A stretch of DNA of 64,000 nucleotides, taken from the NCBI GenBank assembly GCA_002049455.2, contig KV918763.1:124001-188000 (forward strand), written 5' to 3'. The notes under the pieces are model-generated. The model worked only from the letters and a program-made list of their open reading frames with translations. It searched no databases and was not told the DNA's origin. The stretch's first letter is position 1. Every line of letters begins with the position of its first letter. The stretch comes from Porphyra umbilicalis. Taxonomy: Eukaryota; Rhodophyta; Bangiophyceae; Bangiales; Bangiaceae. Below are positions 1-11,420 of the stretch, piece by piece. A program made the translations under genes and the position numbers.

Positions 1-38
1 CACACATACAGACATGTGGCCCAGCGCGAGCTTCATAT

Positions 39-465
39 TGCTGATCCCCCAATTTTGTCCTCATCGGCCAAGACCGGGACTGCTTTGTAAAACGGGCCAA
101 CCATTGGTCTAGAACAGCATCAAACAGCTGCTGAGTGCGTATCTTCGACGCACCATTGGCTCTCCAACCGCCAGGTCCGTGCAGAATCGAGATTCTCCGT
201 TTTCTTAAGATATTCTTCCTTTCTCAGTCGTCTCATGTGGTAAAGTAGCCCAGAGCAGTGAGTTATCGAGATTTTCTTCAGGATTCTCAGATAATCTCAG
301 AAAAACGAGTGCGCCGATTGTGCGTTTGCGGGCCGTACGGGCACATTCTGTAAAGACGGGACCCGACATGCACTGCTGTTGCTCCTCTTGGCCAATCACA
401 AATATCCCTGCATTGCTGTTGCACTCCCGTTCTCTGGCGATGAGGACAAAATTGGGGGATCAGCA
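39..465. mobile_element. MITE, family A, copy 1 (complete)
   Basis: A 427-bp non-autonomous inverted-repeat element. The left end TGCTGATCCCCCAATTTTGT is mirrored at the right end (ACAAAATTGGGGGATCAGCA), and the match continues inward to CCTCATCG. Both sides are flanked by ATAT (35-38 and 466-469), the apparent target duplication. The short open frames inside are not gene-like. Copies 2 (36233-36629) and 3 (38486-38837) share the ends, although the interior of this copy is largely different. The superfamily is unassigned: a 4-bp duplication at ATAT does not settle it. Confidence 0.8.
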
Positions 466-913
466 ATATGTATCGAGGGAAATCACTGAACATCAATGCA
501 GTCTCTGCACGCGTGCGCACGCTGGTGCGGTGCGCTGGGCGTGGCACGCTGGCCACCACCACCACTTCGTCACCGTGGCGGCCGATTGGCCACCAGGATC
601 TCACGGTGTAGGGATTGTACTCAGATCCACATCTCACTCCTGCCGGCAACACCGGTAGGTCGCCGTTGCTGCGCGAGGTGTTGCCGCGCACTTCGACGAT
701 GTCCCGGCTCGCTGAAGCTGCCATGTGCGCCCGTCAGGCATGTGCGCCTGTCGTGTTGCGGGGACGTCATTGTGTGTTCTTCAGCTTTTTGGTCGCCCGT
801 TGGAGTGCCGGGGTCGGGGACAGATCTTTCCTTGGCCTTCCAGCCGGTGATTGAAGTGTTAAGGGTGGCGCAGGAGCTCAACCTTGTAGCTGGTACTCGG
901 AGACAAGAAGTGG
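466..913. other. Intergenic segment upstream of the STAND gene
   Basis: Between MITE copy 1 and the ATG at 914. It should hold the promoter and 5' leader of the STAND gene, but I see no convincing TATA box. Short open frames here look random. Confidence 0.4.
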
Positions 914-1960
914 ATGGAGCCGCCGCTCTCGTTTTGCCTCTGTCGGCGCCGCCGTCAACGCTGCGGGACTGGCAATGGGACGGCCCCTGCGTCCGCTGGC
1001 GTCACACTCCGAGACGGCGGCAATGGGCTGGCCCCAGCTGATTGTGGTCGTCGCGGTGGCGCTAGCGGGGTCAATGCCGATGGCGCCAACGGCGGCATTG
1101 GCTGCGGAGCCGCAGACCCACTGGCCGCAGTTCTGGACACGCATTTTGCTGGTGGTGGCTCGCTGTTGGCGTCTTCGTCTGTATCGCTTGGCTCGTTGTG
1201 CCAGACGGAGGAGTCGCCCGGAGGTTCAAGTGCCGACAGTCGTGCAACTGGGGCGACAAGTGGTCGTCACCCGCCCGCCAGTACCTCTTGGCAGGAATCG
1301 AAGCCGGAAGTGGGTGCGCGCGGGACTGTCGCTGACCAATCGGCCCACACGGTGGGCTATCCTATTGTCTCCTTTCGCGTACTGTCGTGCTCGTCGTGGA
1401 CGCAGGCGCTTGGCCGCCGCCCGTTCGTCCATGCTTGCCTCGGCCGCAACATGTACCTAGTGTGGGCTTCCCCACGGGGGGAGGTGCCATTATCGCTCTC
1501 TGGTTTCCGAGACAAGGGCCCCTCCTGCGTGCGGTTGGGGCGAAATAGTGGCACTCTGCGGGTCGCAACGCTGTCAGACGTTGGGTGTGCGGTTGCCACC
1601 GACTACTACCGCCTCAGTGACCGCCTGCTGTTCGTGCGCGGGGAGGAGCAGAGTACCGCTCCTGGGGGCGGCAGCTTGTCGGAGATTGAGCTCGTGTTGG
1701 TGGCGCCTTCTGCGGAGGTTTGCCGGGCGTGGGCGACAGCCGGGGCTTCGCTTGTGCTCCCCTGGCCTGTGCTCCTCTCATTGGAAAATGCCAAAAGGGA
1801 CAGCCCGGCGGCCGCGGTCCAGTCGCTCGTCGGCTCGACGGACCTGCTCCCCGTGGGTACCTCCAAGCGCGGGGTGGTAGTTGCCGCCCTCGGGGCCCGC
1901 GGTCGACGAGCCATCCTCCAAGCGTCTCGCTGGGTGCAACCCCTGATGGACGATGCGGCG

Positions 1961-1995
<35 letters not shown>

Positions 1996-4900
1996 GCTCA
2001 TTGCTGCGCTCGACACAGCCGACCATATCAGCGGTGTACCCGTCGCGGGCCCCGTTCTTCGCGTCGCGCTCCTTGTCGTTCAGTCGACCGCGCTGGCTGT
2101 TTTGGCCGACGCGCATCACAAAATGCGCGTGGCTGTTCTCAAGCGGTCAGCGGAGTTGGCCTGCCGCCTGGTCAGCCTCGTCGACGAGGCTCTAGCGCGA
2201 GAACCGACGGCGTTTGCCACGGCGCACGCGGCGCAGCTGTGTGGAGTGCTCGGCCGGGTGGAGGTAGTGCTGGATGCCGTTGAGGCAACCTTCTTCGCCC
2301 ACCCCGCTCGACGAGTCCTCGAAGACCGCGTGGTGCGCGGATGGATGGAGCAGCTGGAGCAACTGGACAAGGACGTGGTCGACACCTGCGCTTTTGGTGC
2401 TGTTGGCTTCGAGGTGGACTGGATGGCCGCTCGGGTTGCTTCGGCCGCTCGGGTGAGCCCATCACCCGGCGACGACGAGCCGGATAACTACGCGCTGCGG
2501 TGGCGCGCCCCCCCGCTCAGTACAGCCTACGTTCCCGGGGTGAACAACCCGGAACGCGCGGAGCACAAGATCGTTGCTGCGCTGCTGGTGCCCTCGGCGG
2601 GTGATGGCGGCACGGCGCCGCGAATTGGCATCTGCGCTGTCGGCGGGAGCGGCAAGACGACTGCGTGCGCGGGGGTGGCGGTCTGTGATTGGGTTCGTAC
2701 GCGCTTCAAAAAAGGCACCGCGTGGGTGCAGTTGGACGCCTCCTCCACCGTGCAGTCCGTCGCGGAAGCAATTGTGGCGCTCGTGCGCCGCTTTTGCGGT
2801 ACCAGCCCTGCGAAGCAGCTGGCGGCCCTGACAGAAGATAAGGACTTTGTGGCGGTGGCGGCCGGCTACGTGCGCTCCGTGCCTGTGACGGACGCGGCCG
2901 AGTGGCTGGTCGTCATCGATGATGTGCTGTACAAGAAGCGGGCGCTGCTGCAACAGCTCCTCGCGCTGATTCCCCCAACGACCCCTGTCATTTTCTCCAC
3001 GCGCTCCGAAGCGGTCGTTGTGTCGGTGTCGGGCGCGACGCTTGTGTCGATCGACGCTCTGCCCATCGGAGATGCACGGCTGGTGCTGGCGGCGGCGGCG
3101 GGCAAGGCGGTGAAAACGGGAATGCCCTCATTTTCGGCCGCCGAAGAGGAGGGCTGGGTGCGTCGCGTCCTGGACAAGACGGAGTGTCACGCGCTGTCGC
3201 TGGCCATTGTTGGGTCAATGATTGCGGACCGTGGCGGGGCCTGGCGGGCGGTAGTGGAGGGGCTGGAGCGGTGGTGGATGCACCCGCACTTTGGATGCTC
3301 AGACAGCGACTCGCCGCGACCGTCGGTGCGCGCAGCGTTGGACGTCAGTCTCGAGCTCCTCGACCATGGAGTCTGCCGCGACGCTTTTGCGGCGGTGGGC
3401 ATTCTCCCCGTCCATGTGCCCTTGCCCGTACTCGCGCGACTGTGGCGCTCCCCGCTCAGAGTGGCGGCCACGACGGGTGAGCCGTCGGCGCGGCAGGCTA
3501 GCGGCGTGATGCAGTGCACCCGCGTTGAAGAGCTGGTCGCCGCACTCGTGCGGGCGGGGCTCCTGCGCCGGGACGTCAACGAGACAAGCGGGGAGCTCGT
3601 CGGCGTCATCGTGCATCCGGTAGTTGGGCAATACGCACTGAGCTTGCTTGGCGACGCTGTCGGCGAAACGCACCAGCGTTTGGTGACAGAATACATGGAT
3701 GTCTTGGCCGTTGACAACCTGGACACGCATATGTGGCAGCGGCTCCCATTTTGGGAGGTGCCCGACGACGGCTACTGGTACGACCACGTAGTGCGCCACG
3801 TTGCCGCGGCGGGAGACGTGTGCGGACTGCTGTCACTGATGGACCCCGCCTGGCAAGCCGTGCGCGAGCGGGTGAGTTCTCCGCTGGCCTTTCAGGCAGA
3901 CGTGGAGGTTGTTATCGCCGCGCTGACGGTCATTGCAGACGACGCCGCATCTAAGGCTGCCTGGTCGCCAGTATTGGTCGGCCGCGTGCACGCGGCACTG
4001 GCGCTGGCCTACGACGAGCGGATTGCTAGTTGCCGGCGAGACAACATCGAGGCAGCCGTTGGACACTGGACAGAGGCCTTGGCGCTGGTGCCGCGGTCGA
4101 GGCAGCCGGAGCTGTGGGCTGAGTGGCAATCCGGCGTCGGTCGCGTGTTGGTTGACCGGGTGGTTGGGGACAAGGCGGCCAACATCGAGGACGCTATCGC
4201 CTGCTACAACCGGTCGCTTGAGGTGCGGACGCGGGCGGCGGCGCCAATGCAATGGGCGGAAACGCAGAGATTCCTCGGGGTGGCATATCGCAACCGGGTG
4301 AACGGGGACAAGGCAACCAACATCGAGGTGGCCATTGCGTGCTACCAACGGTCGCTGGAAGTGCGGACGCGGGCGGCGGGGCCGCTTGAGTGGGCTGCGA
4401 CGCAGAACAGCCTCGCGGTGGCCTACCGACACCGCATCAGCGGGGACGAGTCGGCCAACGTGGAGGAGGCGATCACCTACTATTGCCGGTCGCTAGAAGT
4501 GCGGACGCGGGAGACGGCGCCGGTGCTCTGGGCCCAGACGCGATACAACCTGGGCATCGCCTACTACAATCGGCTCATTGGCGACAAGGCGGCATCCATC
4601 GAGGCGGCGATTGCCTGCTATGAGGACACTCTAACGGTGTGCACCCGAGAAGCCGCTCCGCTCATGTGGGCAGCCACCCAAAACCATCTTGGCCAGGCGC
4701 TCCGCGACCGCGTATTCGGAGATCCTGCAGCCAACATTGCGGCAGCATTTGCTTGCTTCGACCGTGCCCTGGCCGTGCGCACGCGGACGGCGGTGCCGCT
4801 GAACTGGGCGACAACGCAGCACAACATGGGGGCTACGCACCACCTTTGCCACGGCAAGAATGGTGTAGGGGCAGCGGGCGTAGACGAGGCGGTCGCCTGC

Positions 4901-5149
4901 TACCACCGGGCGCTCGAGATGCGCACACCTGAGACGTCGCCGCAAGAGTGGGCGCTGACAACCTTCTCCCTGCTGTTGGCGCTCGTCGACGCAGAGCGCT
5001 GGTCGGAGGCGGTGGAGTGTGGACGGACACTCGAGCGGTTTGGGTCGCGCTGGGCGACATGGCTCACGCACCAGGCGGCTGTGGCTCGCGCCTTGGCACA
5101 GACGGAGCGCGCCCTTGCGCAATCGGGCAGTGAGGGCAGTGGAGGGTGA
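914..5149 (+). CDS. STAND/NLR-like ATPase with C-terminal TPRs
   Basis: A 1411-residue single-exon protein and a likely signal-transducing ATPase switch. Residues 1-145 are low complexity. A Gly12 run lies at 350-361. Residues 376-508 form an amphipathic helical stretch whose spacing resembles the four-helix MLKL/HeLo-type bundle (inference). The NB-ARC-like core has Walker A GGSGKTT at 577-583, Walker B WLVVIDD at 664-670, a sensor STR at 695-697, a GLPL-like CHALSLA at 758-764 and an MHD-like VHPVVGQYA at 900-908. TPRs run from about 1017 to 1400 with a regular 46-residue period (GDKAANIEDAIACY type). Such proteins usually sense a ligand through the repeats and oligomerise on nucleotide exchange. 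The start at 914 is simply the first ATG of the frame and could be further downstream. A truncated paralogue lies at 8691-12814. The ligand and output are unknown. Confidence 0.85.
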
Positions 5150-8100
5150 GGGGATGTGCCGTGACGTGGGGTCGCGGGCCTTCTTTGCTGGTATCGAGGC
5201 TGTCGCCGAGTCATTCTCTGAAGAGAAGCGCGGAGCTCACAGCTCATCCGGACTGCACCATCAGTCCGTGCACTCTCTTTCCCGCGTCCTTACCCTGAAA
5301 GAAAAAAAACGAACAGGGGCGCACAGCGCAACGAGCAGCCTCGGGGCGAGCCACTCCAAAAGGCTGAGAACGGAAAGCGCTATGGAGTAGCAAAAGGCAA
5401 AGCAAGCAAAAATACAAACCACACCATGCGAATGGGCGACGGCCTGAATCGCGAAAGCATTTCTCCCGCAGGACTCCCCAAGACCCCCTCCCCCTGCCAG
5501 ACTCACCAGGATCCCCCCCCCCCCGCCAAGGCGCCACTGCCGCCTGCGCCCACGAGGTCGGCCACGCGGGGCGACGGCTACCCCACCAGCTTCGTCGCGG
5601 GCGTGCGCCCCCCCCGTGCCGCACACCCCCTTCCCCGTGATGCCCGCAGCGGGACTGCGAGTGCGCGGAGCAGCGGCGGTCGAGCCACCGCTGCCGCCGC
5701 GCGCCGTTCGGCGGCACCCTCGATGGGGGGCGGCCAACGCTCTGAAGGACGCCCGCTTGTCTTTACGTAGTTGGGTGTAATGGGGAGAGTAGGGTACGGG
5801 CGCTGCCCGTCGCTGCCCCGCGCCGCGGCAGCAGCGCGACACGGCGGCCGCTGCCGTGACACGCCGACCGCCGGCGTCGACGCGTCATTGCGAGCACGGG
5901 CAATGCCGCCGACCGCCACCGCCACCCGCAGCCGCAGCCTGTCGCGCCGCCGCCGGCCGCTGCAGCCACCCGTTGCTGGCGGCGGCGGCGCTACCGCTGC
6001 CGCGACCTCAACAGCAGCGGTGATGACGCCCCCGCTCAGCGCTACCGCCCCCCGCCTCCGCCTGGCGCCCATCACGGGCGGGGGGCGGGTGCACCCGCCG
6101 CCGCCGACCACCGCGGCGGCGCCGAGGCCGCCTCTTGTCGGACGCGCGGGCAGAGCCGCCGCGGCCGCAACGGGGGAGCGCCGACCCTCGCCGCTGCACC
6201 GCTCCGTGGGCGAGCCGTCGCCCTGTCCCCGCCGACGCAGGTGCAGCGCCACGGCCGCGGCGGTTGTGGCCGCGGCGATGACGCCGGCGCCCGCCCAAAT
6301 CGCACGGTCGCCAAGCGGCCGCTGCTCTCTGCGTTGGGGGTGGGGGGTATGACGAGCAGGGGGATGAGGGGAATGCGCGCGCCGCCCGGCCGACGGCCGC
6401 GCGGAAGGGAAAGTGGGAGAAGCAGCCGTGTCCTTTGCCGCCGCGGCGGCCGCCGACAGGGCGCCGCAGGTGGAGCGGGTGCCGCACAGCCGCAGCCACC
6501 AAACGGCGCCGTCAGCCGTTCCGTCCCACGGAGCAGGGGCAAGCGCAACCGTTGTGCCTGCGAAAGCGTTTCCATTGGCGGAGCAAAAGGGCAGGGCCGG
6601 CGTACTGCGCGGGGGCGCACAGGGCCCCGTCTGCGGCGTGGGGGCGGGGGAAGTGCCCGGCGCGGGCAGGCGCAAGGAGGGCGACAGCCAACGGTACCGA
6701 CAGTGCCGGCCGCCGCCTCGGCCACCTGCGTCACTGAGAGCGCCGCGCGTCCATACCGCCGGCGGTCGACGCCCCGTGTCGTGACGGTGTCAAGGGGAAG
6801 GGCGTCCATCATCATCGATTCTACGACCGTGCATCGACTGTGGCGCGGCGGGCGGCGGCCGTGGGACGGCCGCAGCCGGCCATGTCCTCCCCATTCCCTT
6901 GTGGACAGAGGGCGGCGGGGAGGCGAGCGGAAGCGACACAGCCCCGACAAGCTTTGGAGGAGCGCCCAAGCGGGACGGGGACCGCTTTGGTGCCGCCGCC
7001 GAGCGACGCCGTCAACGCCAAGATAAAAGTGAGCACCTTCGCTCGCAGGGCGCCGCCAGAATGGACGCCCGCGAAAGCGGCGGCCAAGCCGCCGAACAGC
7101 GGCTGCCGTACCCAAAAGTGGGCAAGGGGGAAGACAAACGCCGCTGCCACCCCTTCGTCGCAGCCGCCAGCGAGGGGCTTGGCGCCGACGGCGGCGACAC
7201 CGCCACCAAGAGGCACCACAGCCAATGCGTCCGTGTCGGCGCGCGGCGGCGGTGCCGCCCCGCTCCCACTCCCAGCCTCTGGCGCACATCTTGTGGCGGG
7301 ACCCCGAGCCGAGGAACACTCATACCCTTGGCCGCTCTGCGGCCGACGCGTTGGCGCGCCACCACGCGCGTGCGCGCTCCGCCCCCCCTCCAAGCCGGCA
7401 GCGACCAGGCGCAGAGCGTCGTCCTATACATCCACCCCCCCCCCCCCCCCTCCAACGCCGCCGACGCTCCCGCCGGCGGCGGCCGGCCCGGCTACCGCCG
7501 CGGACAACGCCGCCACATGCAGTGGGCGCCGCCGCCCGCCGCGGCAGGGGGAATGAACAGCGGCGCAGCAGGCGCGGCCAATGGTCACGTCGGCGAGCGC
7601 CACGCCGGCGCCGTCTGCCAAGGCCGGGGCGGCGGCGTTGGGCGCCGCCGACCAGACGACGGCCGGCAACAGGGCCGCCGCGGGGGGGGTGGGGGGGGGG
7701 GGGGGGCGGACAGCGCGACGGGCGGCGCCCGCCGTGGCGGGCACCACCGCCGCCGACGGGTACCGCCGTGCGCAGCCGCGGCGGGGGCGAGGCCGCCGCC
7801 GCGCCGCCGCCCCGCGCCGCCGCCCCGCCCGACCGCCTCGGGCGCGCGGCGTCGGCACGGCTGCGGCTGCGCGCGCCGCGCGGGCGGCGACGCGCGCGTC
7901 GGCGCCGCGTCTGCCGTCGCGACCCGCCGTGCCCGCGTCACGGCGGCGACCGCCATGGCCGCGGCGGCGGCGGCCGCCGCGAGCGCCAAGGCCCGCACCA
8001 CGGGCGCGGCGGGGAGCGCGCCGAGCGGCTGCTCGGCGTGCAGTCGGGGTTTCGGGGGGCGGCGAAGCTGGGGCGCGCTGAGATGAAACGGAGGCCAACA

Positions 8101-8690
8101 AGAGAAAAAAACAAATGGCAAAGGAAAGGTCGTGCAACCCCGTCAGCGTCAAGACTGTTTTGTTTAATGTTAATCTGCAGTCCGGGCTGTGCACGCCAAA
8201 TCATGATGGAGGTGGCACCGAACAGAACGCTCCGAGGCTGTTCGTTGCGCACCATAACCTGAAATACAGTCTTTCCCCATTTTCTGTATATTCCTCTGTG
8301 ATCCACCCCTGGATCAGAACAAGACACCTTTGCGATGCCAGGAACGCCGCTTCTGCCGTCTTCTTCACGAACAGAGAGGGTCACTTGGGAGTCTGTCATG
8401 TGGCGAAAAGGATGGACAGCAAAAAGAGAAATATTGTATCTAAAGTATTCATTGAAAGTCAATAATAGACTGAAATGTGCATAGAAGGTGAATTCGGCTG
8501 ATTCCATGTCAGACGTATTTGCGCGCACTGCGCAGCGAAGCGAGCTGTGTGGCCCGTGGTGCTGGCATCCTTCCCGTTGTCAAGTCAACCCGTCTTGGCC
8601 TTCACCCTGCTCAGGCGGAGATTGCACACAGGGCCATTCACGGGTGGGTGACGTAGCCGGAACGACAAGACGAGCAGCCCGCTGACGCGG
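5150..8690. other. GC-rich spacer between the two STAND copies
   Basis: From about 5,430 to 8,060 the DNA is extremely GC-rich, with CCG/GGC runs, long homopolymers (G-run near 7681-7710, C-runs near 5514 and 7437-7451) and overlapping open frames on both strands. None has a recognisable domain. On the minus strand a few stretches are hydrophobic (a membrane-segment-like one near 6,310-6,240), but Ala-rich sequence gives this by chance. From 8,061 to 8,690 composition is ordinary and nothing is recognised. Confidence 0.5.
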
Positions 8691-10050
8691 TTGGTTGTAA
8701 GACAGTCCGGCGACAAAGTCGATTTGCCCGTCTCGACAGCACCGACAATGTGCGCGTTACGCTCGCCGCACGGTGGTAGTGGGTTGAAGAACTCCATCTT
8801 TCCGCTGCGGTGGCATCCCCCCCCGCTTGACGTTGGCTACGTGCACGGGGTAGACAGCCCGGATCGCGCGGAGCACGCGATCGTCGCCGCCCTTCGGGCG
8901 CCCCTGGCCATGACGAGCACGGCGCCGCGTATCGGCGTCTGCGCCGTCGGAGGGAGCGGCAAGACGACCGCGTGCGCGGGGGTAGCAGCCTGTGACTGGG
9001 TACGTACGCGGTATTCAAGGCGCGCGACTTGGGTGCAGTTGGATGCATCCTCTACGCTGCAAACCATTGCGGGAGCGGTTGTTACTCTCGTGCACATGTT
9101 TTGCGGCGACGCCGCTGCCAAACAGCTGGCGGCCATGACAGAGGACAAGGACTTTGTTGCCGTCGCTGCCAGCTATGTGCGCTCCGTGTCTGAGGCGGAC
9201 GCGGCCGAGGGGCTCGTCATTATCGATGATGTGCTGTACAAGAAGCGCGAGCTGCTGCGGCAGCTCCTCGCACTGATCCCTCTGGCCACCCCCGTGCTGT
9301 TCTCCACCCGCTCCGAGGCGGTTGTCGCTTCTGTGCCGGGGGCGACGCTGGTGACCATTGACGCCCTGCCGCTCAGAGACGCGCGGCTGGTGTTGGCAAC
9401 GGCGGTCGGCAAGGTAGTGACGCCGGGGGGTTCCCCTTTTTCGGACGCAGAAGAGGCGAACTGGGTGCGTCGCGTCCTGGACAAGACAGAGTGCCATGCG
9501 CTGTCGCTAGCCATAGTCGGCTCGATGATTGCTGATCGCGGGGGCGCGTGGCCGGTGGTGGTAGAGGGGCTGGAGCGGTGGTGGATGCACCCCCGTTTTG
9601 GGTGCTCAGACAGCGATTCTCCGCGACCATCCGTGCGAGCGGCGTTAGACGTTAGCTTCGAGCTTCTCCCGGACGGGATGTACCGCCACGCGTTTGCTGA
9701 GATCGGAGTTCTTCCCATCCGCGCGCGTCTCCCCGTGCTGTGGCGGCTGTGGCGGAACCTGCTGGGCGGGGCGGCCACGGCTGGCGAGCTGTCGGCTGGG
9801 CGATCGACCGCGGTCATGCGCAGCACCGGCGTGGAGGAGCTGGTCTTGGCACTCGTGCGAGCGGGGCTTTTGCGCCGCGACGTGGACAAGAACAGCGGGG
9901 AGCTCGTCGGCGTGATTGTACATCCGGTCATAGGCCAGTACGCGCTGAGCCTACCTGGCGACGCCGTCCACGCCACGCACCAGCGGTTGGTAGACGACTA
10001 CATGGGTGGGGAGGTTGCCGGCGGCTTGGACGCGCACGCGTGGCGGCTGC
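8691..10050 (+). pseudogene. STAND paralogue, ATPase half, separated by a transposon
   Basis: The first half of a second STAND gene, very similar to residues 547 onward of the 914-5149 protein. Similarity begins at LRW near 8805; the ~38 residues before it are unrelated, so the N-terminal helical region is absent. Walker A GGSGKTT is at residues 87-93, followed by VIIDD (Walker B), STR and CHALSLA motifs, all intact. At 10050 an inverted-repeat transposon interrupts the codons for the HAWRLLPIWD region; the frame then runs into transposon sequence and stops at 10127. The TPR half resumes at 11421. Without removal of the insert only an ATPase fragment could be made. A short functional fragment or use of the insert as an intron cannot be excluded. 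Confidence 0.8.
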
Positions 10051-11415
10051 CCTACGGGAAAGTTTTGCTGGATATCCAGCTTTTTTGGCCCAGGGATCCC
10101 GGAAAAAGCCGGATCCGGTGGCCTTGAAGTCCATTTCGGTCGGAAACAGAGGCCGTTCGACTGATCTAGCGGCTCGCAGGAGCGGGCCAAACAGCAAGCA
10201 TCATTCCAAGCCACCTGAGCGAGCCCCCACAATTGCAGCTGGTCAGAAAATCCAGGATCTCGGGCGGTCTGTCGCCCGACGCGCGCTGCACTTGAGGCGA
10301 TCTTCCGCGCCGCAGTGTGTGGCCCAGATCGCCGGCGCTTGGGCAGCTTTCCCCCCCCCAGACGCCCATTCCTGATGTGTGCCGCCCGCCCCCCCGTCGT
10401 TTAACCAGATCGGCTGCTTCGGCGGCGTTGCAATGGATCTTGGTCGTCCCCTCCCCCCCTCGCGCACACCTGTTGTCCCCGTCCTTGCCGTTGTCCCAGG
10501 CACGTATCCCCCCCCCCTTGCTTCCTTGGAGCGTGCCCTATGTGAAGGTATGTGGACGCATGTGAGACGTCTTGCTGTGATTTTTTTTATGCCAACCTTT
10601 GAGCTGGATATGTTCGGGGGGACGGGAGGGGGGGACGGGAGAGAGGCGCGGGAGGAGTACGAGGGAGGTGGAAGAGGAGAGGGGATGGAGACAGGGGACG
10701 GGGGCATCTCTCGCTGCGCCGCGTCCGCACTATCGGCGTACAGCCGGACGCCGCCCCCGCAACCTCTCCCGTCGGATTGGCCCATTTGGACGCCGCCGTC
10801 ACGACCACCCGCTTCACGACCACCCAGATCCTTCTCCGTTGGACGGGTGAGTAAGTGAGGAGTGTCCGACTGCCGAGTTGTTTTATCTGAACTGGCCACT
10901 GACCTGTACACGCCGCTCTGCTCTTGGCTCTGTTTCTGCACCTTATTCTGTGCTATGGTGTTTACCGTATGTTCCTGTACTTTTTCTGTCTACATCTGTC
11001 TGCTCTTCTTGTGCCTTGCCTTTTCTTTGCAGGGGGGGGAAGCGGGCGGGGGCTCGGGGCGTTCGTGCCGCTCGCTTCACCGGCTCATGTTAATTTCCAC
11101 TTGCTTGATTGCACTTGACTGTAGGTTCACATGGCAGCACTAATAAATACCATTCAAATCAACTACTATAAGCAACAGTGTCAGAGGACACTGAGAACCA
11201 ATCAGGTGTGTGCTTACAGTGACGTGAGGAGCGTTGTGAGCCAACCAAAGTGCCATCAGATCGAGCTTTTTTCCTGGATCCTTGACGACGGGAGGGCCCC
11301 CGCGACCGGAATACGGCGGGTCAACTTGGAGCCTTCAGACGGAAATATTTCTCCTGTGAGTGTCAGATCGGCGCTGTTCAAAGTGGCTGGATATCCAGGA
11401 AATTTTTCCCGTAGG
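10051..11415. mobile_element. Non-autonomous TIR transposon inside the STAND paralogue
   Basis: A 1365-bp insertion. The left end is CCTACGGGAAA followed by GCTGGATATCCAGC; the right end is the mirror (CTGGATATCCAG then TTTCCCGTAGG). The STAND gene bases GCTGC occur on both sides (10046-10050 and 11416-11420), so a 5-bp target duplication is the simplest reading. Alternatively the duplication is the 3-bp CTG with ends starting CCCTACGGG, which would suit a Harbinger-type element. No transposase is encoded. The interior has a purine-rich tract at about 10,617-10,706. Removing one duplication restores the alignment to the intact copy, which proves insertion. Confidence 0.88.
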
Positions 11416-11420
11416 GCTGC

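Noticed and set aside
5578-8086. Several 180-415-codon frames on both strands in the GC-rich spacer
   Set aside because: They overlap each other in all frames, are dominated by Ala, Arg, Gly and Pro, and show no domain or consistent coding signal.
10617-10706. Purine-rich tract as a promoter element
   Set aside because: It lies in a non-autonomous transposon with no downstream gene of its own; the tract is compositional.
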